DNA of 64,000 nt from assembly GCF_009377195.2 (NCBI RefSeq), contig NZ_VJXX01000001.1, positions 310,001-374,000 on the forward strand, in the 5' to 3' direction. The notes under the pieces are model-generated. The model was given only the letters and a program-made list of their open reading frames with translations, was not told the DNA's origin and searched no databases. Positions 1 through 8,514 of this stretch are shown here, in pieces. The DNA is from Arthrobacter bussei. GTDB lineage: Bacteria; Actinomycetota; Actinomycetes; Actinomycetales; Micrococcaceae. The stretch's first letter is position 1. Each line of letters begins with the position of its first letter. Both the position numbers and the translations under genes were made by a program.

Positions 1-788
1 ATCACTCCGCCGATGACCGGCGCCGCCCAGAACAGCCAGAGCTGCTCGAGCGCCCACGGGTCCGCGAAGATCGCCGACGCCGTGGCACGGACGGGATTCA
101 GGGCGCCGTTGGTCACGGGCAGGAGGAACGAGAGCAGCCCGGCGACGGTGAGTCCGACGGCGAACGGCGCGAGGTCGCGACGTGCGCGGCGGGAGCCCGC
201 CCCGAGGAAGACGGCGACGAGCAGTGCGGTGGCCACGACCTCCAGCAGGAAGGCACTCGTCAGCGGGAACTGCGCCGGCGAGTGCTCCCCGAAACCGTTG
301 GACGCCGAGCTGAAGAAGGTCCGGATGCCGGTGAGCTGTGCGTTCGCGCCGAGGGCGAGCCACACCAGGCCCGAGGCAGCCACGGCGCCGATCACCTGCG
401 CGAGGACGTAGGGGGCGACCGATCCCCACCTCAGGCGACCGGCGATCGCCGAGCCGAAGGTGATCGCCGGGTTGAAGTGCCCGCCGGAGACATGGCCGAA
501 GGCGATCATGGCCGCGACGACGGCGAAGCCGAACACGAGCGACGGCTGGATGGAGGTCTCGGTCGCCAGCATGGTGGCCCCGAGGCCTGCGAGGATCACG
601 AAGAACGAGCCGATGCCCTCGGCCACGGACCGGGCGAGGAGGCCGGGCGCCCGGAGCTCGCCGTCACGCCACGAGCCACCCTCCGAGCCGTTCCCCCTGC
701 CCTGCGCCGAGCTGTCCCCGATGCCCTGCTCGGTGCTCTGAGCGGAGGCGCGCGACTCCGGGTCGGGCGCGATGCTGTGCTGCGTCAT
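1..788 (-). CDS. MIP-family aquaporin, 3' end outside window
   Basis: This is a membrane channel for water or small neutral solutes. The reading frame opens at the ATG at 788, preceded by an AAGGA-type ribosome-binding site, and is still open at base 1, giving about 262 residues. After a roughly 45-residue hydrophilic N-terminus come hydrophobic segments typical of the six-helix MIP fold. The first half-helix motif is canonical (GHVSGGHFNPAITFG). The second reads NGALNPVRA, so the usual NPA is NPV. It is transcribed away from the neighbouring ADP-ribosylglycohydrolase-like gene. Family assignment is firm. Water versus glycerol selectivity is inference, although the Arg after the second motif favours an aquaporin pore. 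Confidence 0.9.
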   Translation of the reverse strand, partial: MTQHSIAPDPESRASAQSTEQGIGDSSAQGRGNGSEGGSWRDGELRAPGLLARSVAEGIGSFFVILAGLGATMLATETSIQPSLVFGFAVVAAMIAFGHVSGGHFNPAITFGSAIAGRLRWGSVAPYVLAQVIGAVAASGLVWLALGANAQLTGIRTFFSSASNGFGEHSPAQFPLTSAFLLEVVATALLVAVFLGAGSRRARRDLAPFAVGLTVAGLLSFLLPVTNGALNPVRATASAIFADPWALEQLWLFWAAPVIGGV

Positions 789-927
789 GGGGTCGTCATC
801 CTTCGGTCGGACGTGCTGGGAGACCACCCGGGAGGAGGACCGGGCCGCCGACGAGCTTTCCATCCTAGTCTGGGCGGCTGCTGGGAGCAGGTCCGCCTGC
901 CGGGTGCCGGGCCCTCGCCGGTCTCCC

Positions 928-939
928 TAGACTGATCAG
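928..939 (+). promoter_or_regulatory. -10 hexamer and spacer for a leaderless start
   Basis: TAGACT at 928-933 is followed by six bases and then the GTG at 940. There is no ribosome-binding site in the spacer, so transcription would begin at or next to the start codon. Confidence 0.6.
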
Positions 940-2151
940 GTGACCACAGATGACGCCGCTTCAGCCACCCCGACCGATCTCACGCCGGAGGTGGCGGGCG
1001 CCGGAGGCCCGGCCGCCACGTACGAGGACCGCGTCCTCGGGTGCCTGCTGGGCATCATGGCCGGTGACGCCTACGGTGTGCTGGCAACGGTCGGCGACGA
1101 CCCGACCGGGGCGCTGGGTGATCCGGCTGATCTCGCGGTCTCCGACGCCACGCAGCTGACCCTGTACACGGTGGACGGTCTCGTGGACGCACTCGAGTGG
1201 GCGAACGACGGCGTCGCAGCCGACGAGACGGCATGCCTCTGGCTCGCGTACCTGCGCTGGCTCACGTGCCAGGGCGAACACCTGCCCGCCAACGCGCCCG
1301 CGCCGCCCGGCCGATGGATCGACGCGCAGGAGGACCTCCTTCCCGTCCACGAGCCCGACGGCGACACGGTGCGTGCCCTGCTCACGGGCGAGATGGGCAC
1401 GCGGTCACGACCGGTCAACCCCCAGGCGGAAGGGGCCGGAGCGCTGATGCGTTCGGCACCGTTCGGCCTCGTCCCGCGCATCCCCGAGAGCATGGTGGAA
1501 CGGCTGACGGTGGATGCCGCGGCGCTCACGCACGGGTCCGCCGCGGCCCGGGGCACGGCGGCCCTCTTCAGCGGGATCATCCGGGCGCTCGCCATCGACG
1601 GGCTCTCCCTGGCCGAGGCACTCCGTCTCGTCCGGGGTGAGGAGCAGGATCTCGCGCGCGGAGCGGCGCACGACGCCGGCGCGACCGGAGTGCCGAGCGG
1701 TTCGACGGCGCCGGTCCCCCTGACTGGTGAGGCCGACCGGCCCGGCGCCCGGCGCGGGGCCGCGGGAGACGCGGCGACCACCGGGGACGCGGGAGACGGC
1801 AGGGTCGCCGCCGCAGCCGTGGCAGCCACGACGGCGGACGCGACGACGACGGGTAGCCGCGCGGAGAGCACGACGGCGGCCGGCACGTTCGAGGCGGCGC
1901 TCCAGGCGGTTCTCGAAGGGGTGGACGAGGCGGCATCCCCGCGCGACCAGCTCGCGGCTGCGCTGGCGCATGCAGCGGCGGCGGGACGACCCGACGCCTC
2001 CTCGACGATCGCCGCGTCCCTCGCGGGCGGGATGATCGGCGCACTCCACGGGACGGCCGCCCTGCCCACCGGCTACCTCGACGCCCCGGGCGTGGCCGCC
2101 GTCGTTCGCGGCATGGCCCGGGCACTGCTCTCCGCGACCACGGGCTCCTGA
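940..2151 (+). CDS. ADP-ribosylglycohydrolase (DraG-like) family protein, degenerate metal site
   Basis: This 403-residue protein belongs by fold to the family that removes ADP-ribose from modified targets using two Mg ions. The start motif GIMAGDAYG (residues 38-46), the RSAPFGL motif and the TH-containing helix after it are recognisable. The usual D-D-T metal triad is S-D-A-T (68-71). The C-terminal D-x-D-T metal motif is replaced by P-D-A-S-S-T ahead of the IGALHG helix. Between the two halves (about residues 240-310) is a long Ala/Thr/Gly-rich insert with no recognisable domain. GTG 940 is chosen because a TAGACT hexamer lies six bases upstream. Loss of metal ligands suggests reduced or altered activity; that is inference. 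Confidence 0.75.
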   Translation: MTTDDAASATPTDLTPEVAGAGGPAATYEDRVLGCLLGIMAGDAYGVLATVGDDPTGALGDPADLAVSDATQLTLYTVDGLVDALEWANDGVAADETACLWLAYLRWLTCQGEHLPANAPAPPGRWIDAQEDLLPVHEPDGDTVRALLTGEMGTRSRPVNPQAEGAGALMRSAPFGLVPRIPESMVERLTVDAAALTHGSAAARGTAALFSGIIRALAIDGLSLAEALRLVRGEEQDLARGAAHDAGATGVPSGSTAPVPLTGEADRPGARRGAAGDAATTGDAGDGRVAAAAVAATTADATTTGSRAESTTAAGTFEAALQAVLEGVDEAASPRDQLAAALAHAAAAGRPDASSTIAASLAGGMIGALHGTAALPTGYLDAPGVAAVVRGMARALLSATTGS

Positions 2152-2430
2152 CTCACAGGGGTCCACCACACCGGACGATCCGCGGCATGGCCCGGGCACT
2201 GCCCTCCGCGACCACGGCCCCTGACTCGCAGGGGTCCACACCGGACGGTCCCGCGGTATGGCCGCGGGCACTGCCCTCCGCCACCACGGGCTCCTGACTC
2301 ACAGGGGTCCACGCCGGAGGAGGCGCCGCGTGGCCCGGGCACTGCCCTCCGCCACCACGGGCTCCTGACTCACAGGGGCCACACCGGAGGAGGAGCCGCG
2401 GGACCCACGCCGGAGGAAGAGCCGCGGGCC
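2107..2430. repeat. Tandem ~72-bp repeat array overlapping the gene's 3' end
   Basis: Four consecutive imperfect copies begin at 2107, 2181, 2252 and 2324 (74, 71, 72 and 73 bp), followed by shorter remnants to about 2430. The first copy contains the last 15 codons and stop of the ADP-ribosylglycohydrolase-like gene. Each copy repeats the block GCACTGCCCTCCGC, then CTCCTGACTC and CAGGGG. This explains nearly the whole 315-bp gap before the next gene; I see no additional gene in it. The later copies are untranslated duplicates of a coding terminus. There are no unique spacers, so it is not a CRISPR array. Confidence 0.85.
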
Positions 2431-2454
2431 CGGACCGGCAAAGGGCGGACCGCC

Positions 2455-2466
2455 TAGGCTGGCCTC
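2455..2466 (+). promoter_or_regulatory. -10 hexamer for leaderless SDR gene
   Basis: TAGGCT at 2455-2460, six bases, then ATG at 2467. It lies directly after the repeat array, so the gene has its own promoter. Confidence 0.6.
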
Positions 2467-3381
2467 ATGTGGAACCCCCTCGCCCTCCCCTCCCTCACGG
2501 GCCGCCGCATCCTCGTCACGGGCGGCAATGCCGGGCTCGGGTACTTCGCCTGCGAGCAGCTCGCCGGGGCCGGCGCGAGCGTGGTCATGGCGTCGCGCGA
2601 CGAGACGAAGGCCCGAGCCGCGATCCAGGCCATCCGGGACCGGCACCCCGATGCCGATGTCTCCTTCCAGCAGCTCGACCTCGCCGACCTCGCGTCGGTG
2701 CGGTCGGCCGCCGGCGTCCTGTCCGCGGGGCCGCCCCTGGCGGGCCTGCTCGCGAACGCGGGGGTGGTCGGCTCACCGGAGCGGCGGACGACGGCGGACG
2801 GTTTCGAGCTGCAGTTCGGCACCAACCACCTCGGGCACTACGCCCTCGTCGCACTGCTTCTTCCCGCGCTGTCGGCTGCCGGGACGAGGATCGTGCACCT
2901 CGGGAGCATCAGCCACCGCTGGGCGCGCCTGACGCCGTCGACCCTGGCGCCCTCCACGTACCGGAACGCGAGTGCCTATGCCACCTCGAAGCTCGCGGTG
3001 ACGGCCTTCGGGTTCGAGCTGGCGCGCCGTCTCGACCTCACCCGCAGCGCGGCCACCAGCGTCGTGGCACACCCGGGCTTCGCGCTCGGGATGTTGACGC
3101 CGGACCGGCCGGGCATCGCCGCGCACCGCGACGCCCCGGTGTGGCGGCGCGCCGTGATGCGGCAGGTGGCGCAGGGCAAGGACGACGGCGCGTGGCCGCT
3201 CGTGCGGGCGACCGTGGACCGCTCCATCCCCAACGGCGCCTACTGCGGGCCGGACGGCTGGTTCCAGCTGAAGGGCCTTCCCGCGATCGTCCCGGCGCAG
3301 CGGCACGCACGGGAGAGCAACGCCGCGTCCCGACTGATCGACCTGTCCGCGGACCTGACGGGGATCGAGCTGCGCTTCTGA
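2467..3381 (+). CDS. Short-chain dehydrogenase/reductase, retinol-dehydrogenase-like
   Basis: This 304-residue NAD(P)-dependent oxidoreductase has a classical Rossmann fold. Visible motifs are the nucleotide-binding TGGNAGLG (18-25), the structural NAG (97-99), a catalytic Ser near 149 (GSIS) and the catalytic Y-A-T-S-K (171-175). The long C-terminal part after the active site and the N-A-G-L-G variant of the glycine motif fit the retinol-dehydrogenase/WW-oxidoreductase-like branch. Substrate is unknown. The ATG at 2467 has a TAGGCT hexamer six bases upstream and no ribosome-binding site. It stands alone and converges with the exonuclease gene. Confidence 0.85.
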   Translation: MWNPLALPSLTGRRILVTGGNAGLGYFACEQLAGAGASVVMASRDETKARAAIQAIRDRHPDADVSFQQLDLADLASVRSAAGVLSAGPPLAGLLANAGVVGSPERRTTADGFELQFGTNHLGHYALVALLLPALSAAGTRIVHLGSISHRWARLTPSTLAPSTYRNASAYATSKLAVTAFGFELARRLDLTRSAATSVVAHPGFALGMLTPDRPGIAAHRDAPVWRRAVMRQVAQGKDDGAWPLVRATVDRSIPNGAYCGPDGWFQLKGLPAIVPAQRHARESNAASRLIDLSADLTGIELRF

Positions 3382-3416
3382 CGGAGATCGGCCTCCGGCA
3401 CCGCCTCGGCAGGGCG

Positions 3417-4409
3417 CTACTGGCTCTCCACGGGCCAGCGACCGCCCGTCATCTGGAGGAATTCCGCCTCGGACAGCACCTCGATCGCCTGACCCCGCTC
3501 GTGCAGTTCGAGGACCCGCCGGGCCTTGCCCGTGACCCGGCCGTTCCGCAGGTCCGACGCGACGAAACCGTCACCGACCACGAGGACGGTGGTGCGCCGG
3601 GTGACCGCACTCGCGGGCTGGGCGCCGAGCCGCGCTGCCCGTTCCTTCGCCTGCGGCCGGGAGATGCCGAGGCTGCCCGTGAAGACGACCGTCTGTCCGT
3701 ACAGCGGATGACGGGGATCGGCCTGGGCGTTGGCGTGCGGGTTCTCGCCCTCCTCGGGCCACCCCGACCACCCCGTGGCCGAAGTACTGCGCCCGAGCGC
3801 GGTGCGGGTCGCCTTGGACAATTCGTCGACACCCGGCGCATACGGTTCGGCGCGCGACAGGGCAAGACTGTGGGATCCGAGCACGTCCTCGACCGTATGG
3901 GCGTCGTACCGACGGGCGATGTCGATCATGATTCCCGCGCAGGCACGCGCGTCCTCGACGGCGTCGTGGTGGTTGAGCAGGGGCACGCCCGCCGCTTCGG
4001 CGACGAAGGGAAGGGAGTAGGACGGGAGCGAGTAGCTCTTCCGGGAGAGCACCACCGTGCACGCGTAATCCCAGGCGGGACCCGCGAGCGCGGAGACCTC
4101 GAGGGCTGACCGGATCACGCCGAGGTCGAACGCCGCGTTGTGCGCGACGATCACATCCGAACCGATGAAGCCACCGATCTCGGGGAACAGGTCACCGAAG
4201 CGCGGGGAGTCCGCGACCATGCCGGAGGTGATCCCGTGGATCGCGATGTTGCGGGAGTCGAAGTGGTCGTGGCCCTGCGGCGGGCGCATGAGCCAGGAGG
4301 CTTCCTCGACGATCCGGCCGTCGCGGACCTTCGTCAGTCCGACGGCACACGGGGAACCGCGGAAGCCATTCGCCGTCTCGAAGTCGATGGCCGTGAACGC
4401 GATTCCCAC
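3417..4409 (-). CDS. DnaQ-like 3'-5' exonuclease with C-terminal BRCT domain
   Basis: This protein of about 330 residues resembles the proofreading epsilon subunit fused to a BRCT domain. Exo motifs are D-F-E near residues 9-11, HNAAFD near 90-95 and H-D-A-V-E-D near 149-154 (DEDDh class). The BRCT part covers about residues 235-325 (VFTGSL, then VVGDG). The longest frame would start at GTG 4439. I choose GTG 4409 because TAAAGT ends seven bases upstream and the protein then begins right before the first beta strand, as in relatives. Likely role: DNA repair or end processing; the substrate is not shown by sequence. Confidence 0.85.
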   Translation of the reverse strand: MGIAFTAIDFETANGFRGSPCAVGLTKVRDGRIVEEASWLMRPPQGHDHFDSRNIAIHGITSGMVADSPRFGDLFPEIGGFIGSDVIVAHNAAFDLGVIRSALEVSALAGPAWDYACTVVLSRKSYSLPSYSLPFVAEAAGVPLLNHHDAVEDARACAGIMIDIARRYDAHTVEDVLGSHSLALSRAEPYAPGVDELSKATRTALGRSTSATGWSGWPEEGENPHANAQADPRHPLYGQTVVFTGSLGISRPQAKERAARLGAQPASAVTRRTTVLVVGDGFVASDLRNGRVTGKARRVLELHERGQAIEVLSEAEFLQMTGGRWPVESQ

Positions 4410-4422
4410 GTCCTCCACTTTA
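4410..4422 (-). promoter_or_regulatory. -10 hexamer for leaderless exonuclease gene
   Basis: On the minus strand TAAAGT (4422-4417) is followed by GGAGGAC and GTG at 4409. The GGAGG could look like a ribosome-binding site, but it is only two bases from the start, which is too close; the leaderless reading fits better. Confidence 0.5.
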
Positions 4423-4661
4423 CTGCCGCGCACCCCCACGTCCGTTCATCCGCCGTCACCGAGGGCTCGGCGCGTCCCTCCTTGGTTCAACTCTGTGGAC
4501 GACGCCCCGCGAACACCGCAGCGGCGGTCGCCCTCGGCGTCGAGGCGCTGCACTGCGAGCCGTCCTCCGATCTCCCGAGGATGCCGGAACGGAACGGAAC
4601 GGGACGTCACGGGCCGGCCCTGACCGACTGCACGACGTCGAACCCGGCACGTCAGGTCGGG

Positions 4662-5351
4662 TCAGCGCGGTGGTCCGGGCGTGAGCAGGGCGAGGGCGGC
4701 GGCGGCGCCCTGCACCTCCGCCGTCCAGGCCGGACGCACGAAGTCCGCCCGCGCGAGCAGGAGGTTCTGCAGACGCTGGACCTGACCCGCGCGGCCTTCC
4801 ACCAGTGCGGTGCCGTTGTCCCGGTAGCCGAGGCGGTGGGACACACCGAGGGAGGCGGCGTTCCAGTCGGCGGCCTCCGACGTGGCCGTCGTCGCTCCCA
4901 GATGGTCGAACGCGAACTGCAGCATGCCGGCACGCATCTCCGTGCCGAGGCCCTGACCCTGGGCCGTGCGGGTCAGCCACGATCCCGACGCCACCTGACC
5001 GAGGAGCGGGAAGGACCGCGCGGCCAGGTCCTGCACACCGATGACGCGCCCCTCGCGCAGCACGGCGAAGTTGATGGTCCAGCTCCCCACGGACACGCCG
5101 GCGCGCAGCCGCCACTGGTGCCTGGCCGTCTCCGGGATGAGCACATCGCGCGGGGCGTCCGTCCAGGGGACACCGAACGGCATCTCACCGGGGTCGTGGA
5201 TCCCCGCGAGCACGGCATCGACCAGTTCCGGCAGGTGCTCGTCGCGCACCGGGGTCAGGACGAGGCGCGGAGTCCGGATGACCAGCCCGAACAGCGGCCA
5301 GACCGCGACGAGCGGGTCGACTGCCCGCCCCGTGCCGCCGGACACCGTCAC
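4662..5351 (-). CDS. GNAT-family N-acetyltransferase (RimJ-like)
   Basis: This 229-residue protein transfers an acetyl group from acetyl-CoA to an amine, probably a protein N-terminus or small molecule. The N-terminal strand RTPRLVLTPV is typical of RimJ/RimL-type GNATs. The acetyl-CoA loop is T-R-T-A-Q-G-Q-G-L-G-T-E, matching the Q/R-x-x-G-x-G/A motif. The later segment N-x-A-S-x-x-V-x-x-x-L-G-Y is also characteristic. GTG 5351 overlaps the DedA stop codon by four bases (GTGA), so translation is probably coupled to that gene. Substrate unknown. Confidence 0.85.
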   Translation of the reverse strand: MTVSGGTGRAVDPLVAVWPLFGLVIRTPRLVLTPVRDEHLPELVDAVLAGIHDPGEMPFGVPWTDAPRDVLIPETARHQWRLRAGVSVGSWTINFAVLREGRVIGVQDLAARSFPLLGQVASGSWLTRTAQGQGLGTEMRAGMLQFAFDHLGATTATSEAADWNAASLGVSHRLGYRDNGTALVEGRAGQVQRLQNLLLARADFVRPAWTAEVQGAAAALALLTPGPPR

Positions 5352-6034
5352 ACGCGCTTCGCCCGGTGCTTGCGCACCTTGGAGACGACGAACCAGATCG
5401 CGAACAGCACGACGGCGACGATCACGATCTTCTGGAACGTGTTCGCGTACTGCTCGACGATGTGCCAGTTCTCGCCCAGGTAGAAGCCGGCGAGGACGAA
5501 GATCGAGTTCCAGATGAGACTGCCGGCGGTCGTGAGCAGCAGGAACACGGGGACCGGCATCCGTTCGATACCGGCCGGTATGGAGACGAGGCTCCGGAAC
5601 AGCGGGATCATCCGCCCGAAGAACACCGCCCGGTAGCCGTGCCGGTTGAACCAGTCCTCCACCTTGTCGACATCCTCGATGTCGATCAGCGGCACCCTGG
5701 ACACGAGGCGCCGCATGCGGTCCCGGCCGAGCCAGGCGCCGAGGGCGTAGAGCGCGAAGGCGCCGACGACGGAACCGAGGGTGGTCCACAGGATGGCCTC
5801 GAACAGGGAGAAGTTGCCCCTGCTGGCGGTGAACCCCGCCAGCGGCAGGATCACCTCGCTGGGCAGCGGTGGGAAGAGGTTCTCCAGCGCGATGGCCAGT
5901 CCCGCGCCGGGGGCGCCGATGGTCTCCATCAGGTTGACCGCCCAGTCGGTGACCGCGCCGAGTGCCGAGCCGTCCGACGATGGCGTGGTCGCTGCTGCGA
6001 CATGGACCGCCTGGGCTGCCTGGATGATGCTCAC
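5348..6034 (-). CDS. DedA/VTT-domain integral membrane protein
   Basis: This 228-residue membrane protein belongs to the DedA family, implicated in lipid scrambling, membrane homeostasis and proton-motive-force-dependent resistance. The hallmark E-N-L-F-P-P-L-P-S-E is at about residues 51-60, the G-R-x-I-P motif (FFGRMIP) lies mid-protein, and there are four to five hydrophobic segments, ending with a basic tail. The start is GTG 6034. It is the first gene of a two-gene unit with the acetyltransferase. No clear intrinsic terminator separates it from rdgB upstream. Confidence 0.9.
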   Translation of the reverse strand: MSIIQAAQAVHVAAATTPSSDGSALGAVTDWAVNLMETIGAPGAGLAIALENLFPPLPSEVILPLAGFTASRGNFSLFEAILWTTLGSVVGAFALYALGAWLGRDRMRRLVSRVPLIDIEDVDKVEDWFNRHGYRAVFFGRMIPLFRSLVSIPAGIERMPVPVFLLLTTAGSLIWNSIFVLAGFYLGENWHIVEQYANTFQKIVIVAVVLFAIWFVVSKVRKHRAKRV

Positions 6035-6172
6035 GGTGGTGTCCGTCCCTCTCGAGGTCCGCCCTGCGGGACGGCCGGTGCTGGCCGGCGTCGGTGACGC
6101 CGTTCTTCGTCGGTCAGTACTGCTGGTTGCTCGGGTGTCGCTGCGTGCTGTTCGGGGGTGTGTCGGTCCGGC

Positions 6173-6802
6173 TCAGGACAGCGCGTCGACAAGGTGCGGC
6201 AGGAGGGCCCGGAAGGCGATGCCCCGGTGGCTGATGGCGTTCTTCTCGTCACGTGTCAGTTCGGCGCAGCTGCGGTCGAGGCCGGCCGGGACGAGGATCG
6301 GATCGTATCCGAACCCACCCTCGCCGCGGGGGGCCACCAGTAGCGACCCGCGCAGTTCGCCGCGCTCGGTGTGCCCGCCCGCAACCCGCGGGCGCGCGAG
6401 GGCTGCAGCGCAGACGAAGGCTGCGCCCCTGCGGTCCTCCGGGATGTCGGCGAGCTGCGCCAGGAGCAGGTCGAGATTGGCGGCGTCGTCCCCGTGACGT
6501 CCTGCCCAGCGCGCCGAGAAGATACCGGGAGCGCCCCCGAGGACATCAACGGCCAGGCCGGAGTCGTCCGCGACGGCGATCAGGCCGGTTGCGGCGGCCG
6601 TCTGCTCGGCTTTCAGCAGGGCGTTCTCCTCGAAGGTCACGCCGCTCTCGACGACGTCCGGCGCACCGGCGGCGGCGGCATCGACGACCTGCGTGTCGAC
6701 GTCGAGTCCGGGGACCTGGCCCCGCAGCAGGTCCCTCAGCTCCCGGAGCTTGCCCGCGTTGCGTGTCGCGAGGACGAGGCGGGGCTCGGGTCGGTCAGCC
6801 AC
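6173..6802 (-). CDS. rdgB: RdgB/HAM1 non-canonical purine NTP pyrophosphatase
   Basis: This 209-residue enzyme hydrolyses ITP, XTP and dITP to monophosphates, keeping deaminated purines out of DNA and RNA. The N-terminal substrate motif T-R-N-A-G-K-x-R-E-L and the acidic V-A-D-D-S-G-L motif with downstream SARWAG are intact. GTG 6802 overlaps the 3' end of rph by eight bases. The rph-rdgB pairing is common in actinobacteria and the genes are probably co-transcribed from the rph promoter. Confidence 0.95.
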   Translation of the reverse strand: MADRPEPRLVLATRNAGKLRELRDLLRGQVPGLDVDTQVVDAAAAGAPDVVESGVTFEENALLKAEQTAAATGLIAVADDSGLAVDVLGGAPGIFSARWAGRHGDDAANLDLLLAQLADIPEDRRGAAFVCAAALARPRVAGGHTERGELRGSLLVAPRGEGGFGYDPILVPAGLDRSCAELTRDEKNAISHRGIAFRALLPHLVDALS

Positions 6803-7586
6803 CGTGGGTGTCCCGCAGCGTGTCGATCTGGATCTGTGCGAGCTGGGCCGTACCGAGCAGGGCCAGGTCGAGGAGGGCGTCGAGTTCGGTGCGGTCGAAG
6901 GGTGCCCCCTCGGCCGTGCCCTGCACCTCGACGAACGTCCCGGAACCCGTGACGACGACGTTCATGTCCGTCTCCGCGCGCACGTCCTCGACGTAGGGCA
7001 GATCGAGCATGGGGACACCATCGATGATGCCCACGCTGATGGCGGCGACGGTGTCGGTCAGCGGGGACGCCGACGCCGGGATGAGCTTCTTGTCCTTGGC
7101 GTAGCGGATGGCGTCGGCGAGCGCCACGTAGGCCCCGGTGATCGCTGCGGTGCGGGTGCCCCCGTCCGCCTGGAGCACGTCGCAGTCGAGCACGATGGTG
7201 TTCTCCCCGAGCGCCTTCGTGTCGATGATGGAGCGCAGCGAGCGTCCGATCAGGCGCGAGATCTCGTGCGTTCGGCCACCGATCTTGCCCTTCACGGACT
7301 CGCGGTCGGACCGCGTGTTCGTGGCGCGCGGCAGCATCGCGTACTCCGCCGTGACCCAGCCCTTGCCCTCGCCCTTCAGCCAGCGCGGCACGCCACTGGT
7401 CAGCGAAGCGGTGCAGAGCACCCGCGTGTTGCCGAATTCGATGAGTGCGGAGCCCTCGGCCTGCTTGGACCACCCGCGCGTGATGCTGATGTTGCGCAGC
7501 TGGTCGGGAGTCCGGCCGTCCGCCCGCACCACGGGTGCTGCGGCGGAAGCGGAGGCGGAGGCGGGCGTGGCGTTCGCGGAGGTCAT
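6795..7586 (-). CDS. rph: Ribonuclease PH
   Basis: This 263-residue phosphorolytic 3'-5' exoribonuclease trims tRNA 3' ends. The family core [11 protein letters not shown], the segment T-R-S-D-R-E, and the [13 protein letters not shown] motif are all present. A longer frame to 7775 exists, but ATG 7586 has TAGACT ending seven bases upstream and gives the normal family length plus a short Ala/Ser-rich N-terminal tail (about residues 2-17). It overlaps rdgB, with which it forms an operon. Confidence 0.95.
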   Translation of the reverse strand: MTSANATPASASASAAAPVVRADGRTPDQLRNISITRGWSKQAEGSALIEFGNTRVLCTASLTSGVPRWLKGEGKGWVTAEYAMLPRATNTRSDRESVKGKIGGRTHEISRLIGRSLRSIIDTKALGENTIVLDCDVLQADGGTRTAAITGAYVALADAIRYAKDKKLIPASASPLTDTVAAISVGIIDGVPMLDLPYVEDVRAETDMNVVVTGSGTFVEVQGTAEGAPFDRTELDALLDLALLGTAQLAQIQIDTLRDTHGG

Positions 7587-7599
7587 GATTTCCAGTCTA
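7587..7599 (-). promoter_or_regulatory. -10 hexamer for leaderless rph
   Basis: TAGACT (7599-7594 on the minus strand), seven bases, then ATG 7586. The spacer GGAAATC contains no usable ribosome-binding site. Confidence 0.6.
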
Positions 7600-7716
7600 G
7601 ACGGGCGGTCATGGGAGGTAGCCCGGAGCACGCTGGGCCTGCGGTGATCCGGCCGCCCCTCTCCCCCGATCCGCGGGCAGGAGCGCCCGGGCGGTGACCG
7701 GGCCGGACAGGACTTC

Positions 7717-8514
7717 TCAGACCGTGTAGGACACGCCCGCGACGGCGACGGCGAGATGGCCGTCGTAACTCTCACGCGCCTCGCTCACCGCGAGGTTGGC
7801 GTCGTTCCATACCGGCAGGTGGGTGAGCAGCAGGCGCTTCGCCGAGGCCCGGGTGGCGACGTCCCCCGCCCGCTTGCCCGTGAGGTGGACGCCCGTGATG
7901 GCGTCGTCCCGCCCCTCGTGGAAGGCAGCCTCGCACAGGAAGATGTCCGCGTCGCGCGCGGCGTCGACGAGGCCCTCGCAGGCGTCGGTGTCCCCGGAGT
8001 AGGTGAGGACGTGCGCCTTCGGGCTGCCCTCGGCGTCGGTCTCCGCGACCTCCACCCGCAGCGCGTAGGCCTCGTCGATGGGGTGCAGCACCTGGAACGG
8101 TGTCACGGTGAACGGACCCACCGTGACGGGCGCCCGGTCGGTCCAGGAACGGAAGTCGAAGTCCTCGTGCATGCCGGGATCGGGGTCGAGCCCGTACGCG
8201 CTGGCCATGCGGTCGGCCGTCGCCGCCGGACCCCAGACGGGGATGCGCGGCATGCCCCAGCCCGAGGGATCCCAGTGCACGGCGACGTGCAGTCCGCAGA
8301 GGTCCATGCAGTGGTCGGGGTGCAGGTGGGAGAGGAACACGCCGTCGATCTCGCGGAGGTCCATGTACCGCTGGAGGGCGCCGAGGGATCCGTTGCCGAG
8401 ATCGAGCAGGATCCGCCACGTACGGCCCTGCCACTCGGCGCTCAGCAGGTAGCAGGAGGCCGGTGACTGCGGACCGGGGAAGGAACCACTGCACCCGACG
8501 ATGGTGAGCTTCAT
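7717..8514 (-). CDS. MBL-fold metallo-hydrolase (RNase Z / cyclic-nucleotide phosphodiesterase-like)
   Basis: This 265-residue metallo-beta-lactamase-fold hydrolase has the metal-binding H-L-H-P-D-H at residues 63-68, a further Asp (YSGDTD) and C-terminal His (LLLTHLP). This layout matches RNase Z-like and cyclic-nucleotide phosphodiesterase-like enzymes. The mycobacterial gene in the same position (between murI and rphA) belongs to this group. Its ATG overlaps the murI stop by four bases (ATGA). The true substrate is not determinable here. Confidence 0.85.
   Translation of the reverse strand: MKLTIVGCSGSFPGPQSPASCYLLSAEWQGRTWRILLDLGNGSLGALQRYMDLREIDGVFLSHLHPDHCMDLCGLHVAVHWDPSGWGMPRIPVWGPAATADRMASAYGLDPDPGMHEDFDFRSWTDRAPVTVGPFTVTPFQVLHPIDEAYALRVEVAETDAEGSPKAHVLTYSGDTDACEGLVDAARDADIFLCEAAFHEGRDDAITGVHLTGKRAGDVATRASAKRLLLTHLPVWNDANLAVSEARESYDGHLAVAVAGVSYTV

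Noticed and set aside
2107-2430. Possible CRISPR array
   Set aside because: Repeats are contiguous, diverged and without unique spacers, and the first copy is coding sequence.
2469-4109. Long plus-strand frame (546 codons) overlapping the SDR and exonuclease genes
   Set aside because: Composition is Arg/Pro/Gly/Ala-rich with no motif; it is an antisense or shifted shadow in GC-rich DNA. Many similar long frames exist across the window.
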